Positions 63,666-64,000 of a stretch of 64,000 nt of DNA are shown in pieces. Numbering within the stretch: the first letter of the stretch is position 1; each line of letters starts with the position of its first letter. The position numbers and the translations under genes are program-made. The DNA is from Cotesia glomerata (lineage: Eukaryota > Arthropoda > Insecta > Hymenoptera > Braconidae), in assembly GCF_020080835.1 (NCBI RefSeq), contig NC_058160.1, positions 7,381,515 through 7,445,514 on the forward strand. The letters are read 5' to 3'. The notes under the pieces are model-generated. The model was given only the letters and a program-made list of their open reading frames with translations, did no database searches and had not been told where the DNA came from.

Positions 63666-64000
63666 TTTTATGAAGTTTTTATTAAAAAAATTAGAAAAAA
63701 TCCACAAAGATAACAATAAATTTTACAAAGTATAAAATCTGGTGACCATCTGTGAAATAGTTTATTGTAACTTTAAAAAGAAAACTCAAAGTTGAAACTG
63801 TAATTTTTTGAGTATATGTATTAATATTTATATTCTATATCGTAGTTTGTCAATTCAAAACATCATGGTATCCTTAGCCGAGTATGATTTTTTCACATTT
63901 TTACTTCAACTTGTTAACTCTTCTAATAGTTACTTATCAGTATCACTTTTCATAAACACTTATTTTTGCAGATTTTTACATTTTAGATTTGAATGATTCC
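63666..64000. other. Right edge, nothing recognised
   Basis: AT-rich sequence with short open frames only; no similarity, splice chain or inverted repeat seen. Confidence 0.4.

Noticed and set aside
1..64000. Integrated polydnavirus or other viral segment
   Set aside because: A wasp host would make this plausible, but I saw no viral structural, replication or virulence gene families.

Overview
The window looks like nuclear DNA of an insect, most likely a hymenopteran and possibly a parasitoid wasp. The sequence is very AT-rich, the genes have GT-AG introns, the receptor gene is of an arthropod neuropeptide type, and small inverted-repeat transposons are dense. The order is inferred and cannot be fixed from sequence alone.

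Layout from left to right: (1) the 3' part of TCF25, plus strand, 1-3351; (2) complete FAM32A, plus, 4169-6114; (3) a complete nine-exon gene for a secreted, probably GPI-anchored, cysteine-rich arthropod protein, minus, 14044-6567, tail to tail with FAM32A; (4) a cation-dependent mannose-6-phosphate receptor-like gene, plus, 16340-21810, divergent from gene 3; (5) complete D-3-phosphoglycerate dehydrogenase (PHGDH), minus, 36545-29674; (6) a 12 kb stretch with repeats and no recognised gene; (7) the last two coding exons of a trissin-receptor-like GPCR, minus, 51546-48909, whose first exon was not found; (8) from 52 kb to the right edge, repeat-dominated DNA with a decayed non-LTR retrotransposon (55441-58140), one orphan exon-like segment (55214-55433), a 1.5 kb TAAT-flanked element carrying four copies of one 15-base motif, and a possible Ty3/gypsy remnant.

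The host genes do not form a pathway. TCF25 serves ribosome-associated quality control, FAM32A pre-mRNA splicing, PHGDH serine synthesis, the M6P-receptor homologue lysosomal sorting, and the GPCR neuropeptide signalling. Exon joins were derived by hand. Within each gene they keep frame and add up to whole codons, which supports the models.

The non-genic DNA is the most distinctive part. It holds TA-flanked mariner-type MITEs, TTAA-flanked piggyBac-type MITEs, long foldback elements, and a family of 114-140 bp palindromes with AAATAGTATA-type ends and GC-rich cores. Several lie in introns of the genes above. I found no CRISPR array, no tRNA or rRNA gene, no bacterial operon and no convincing new multi-gene system.
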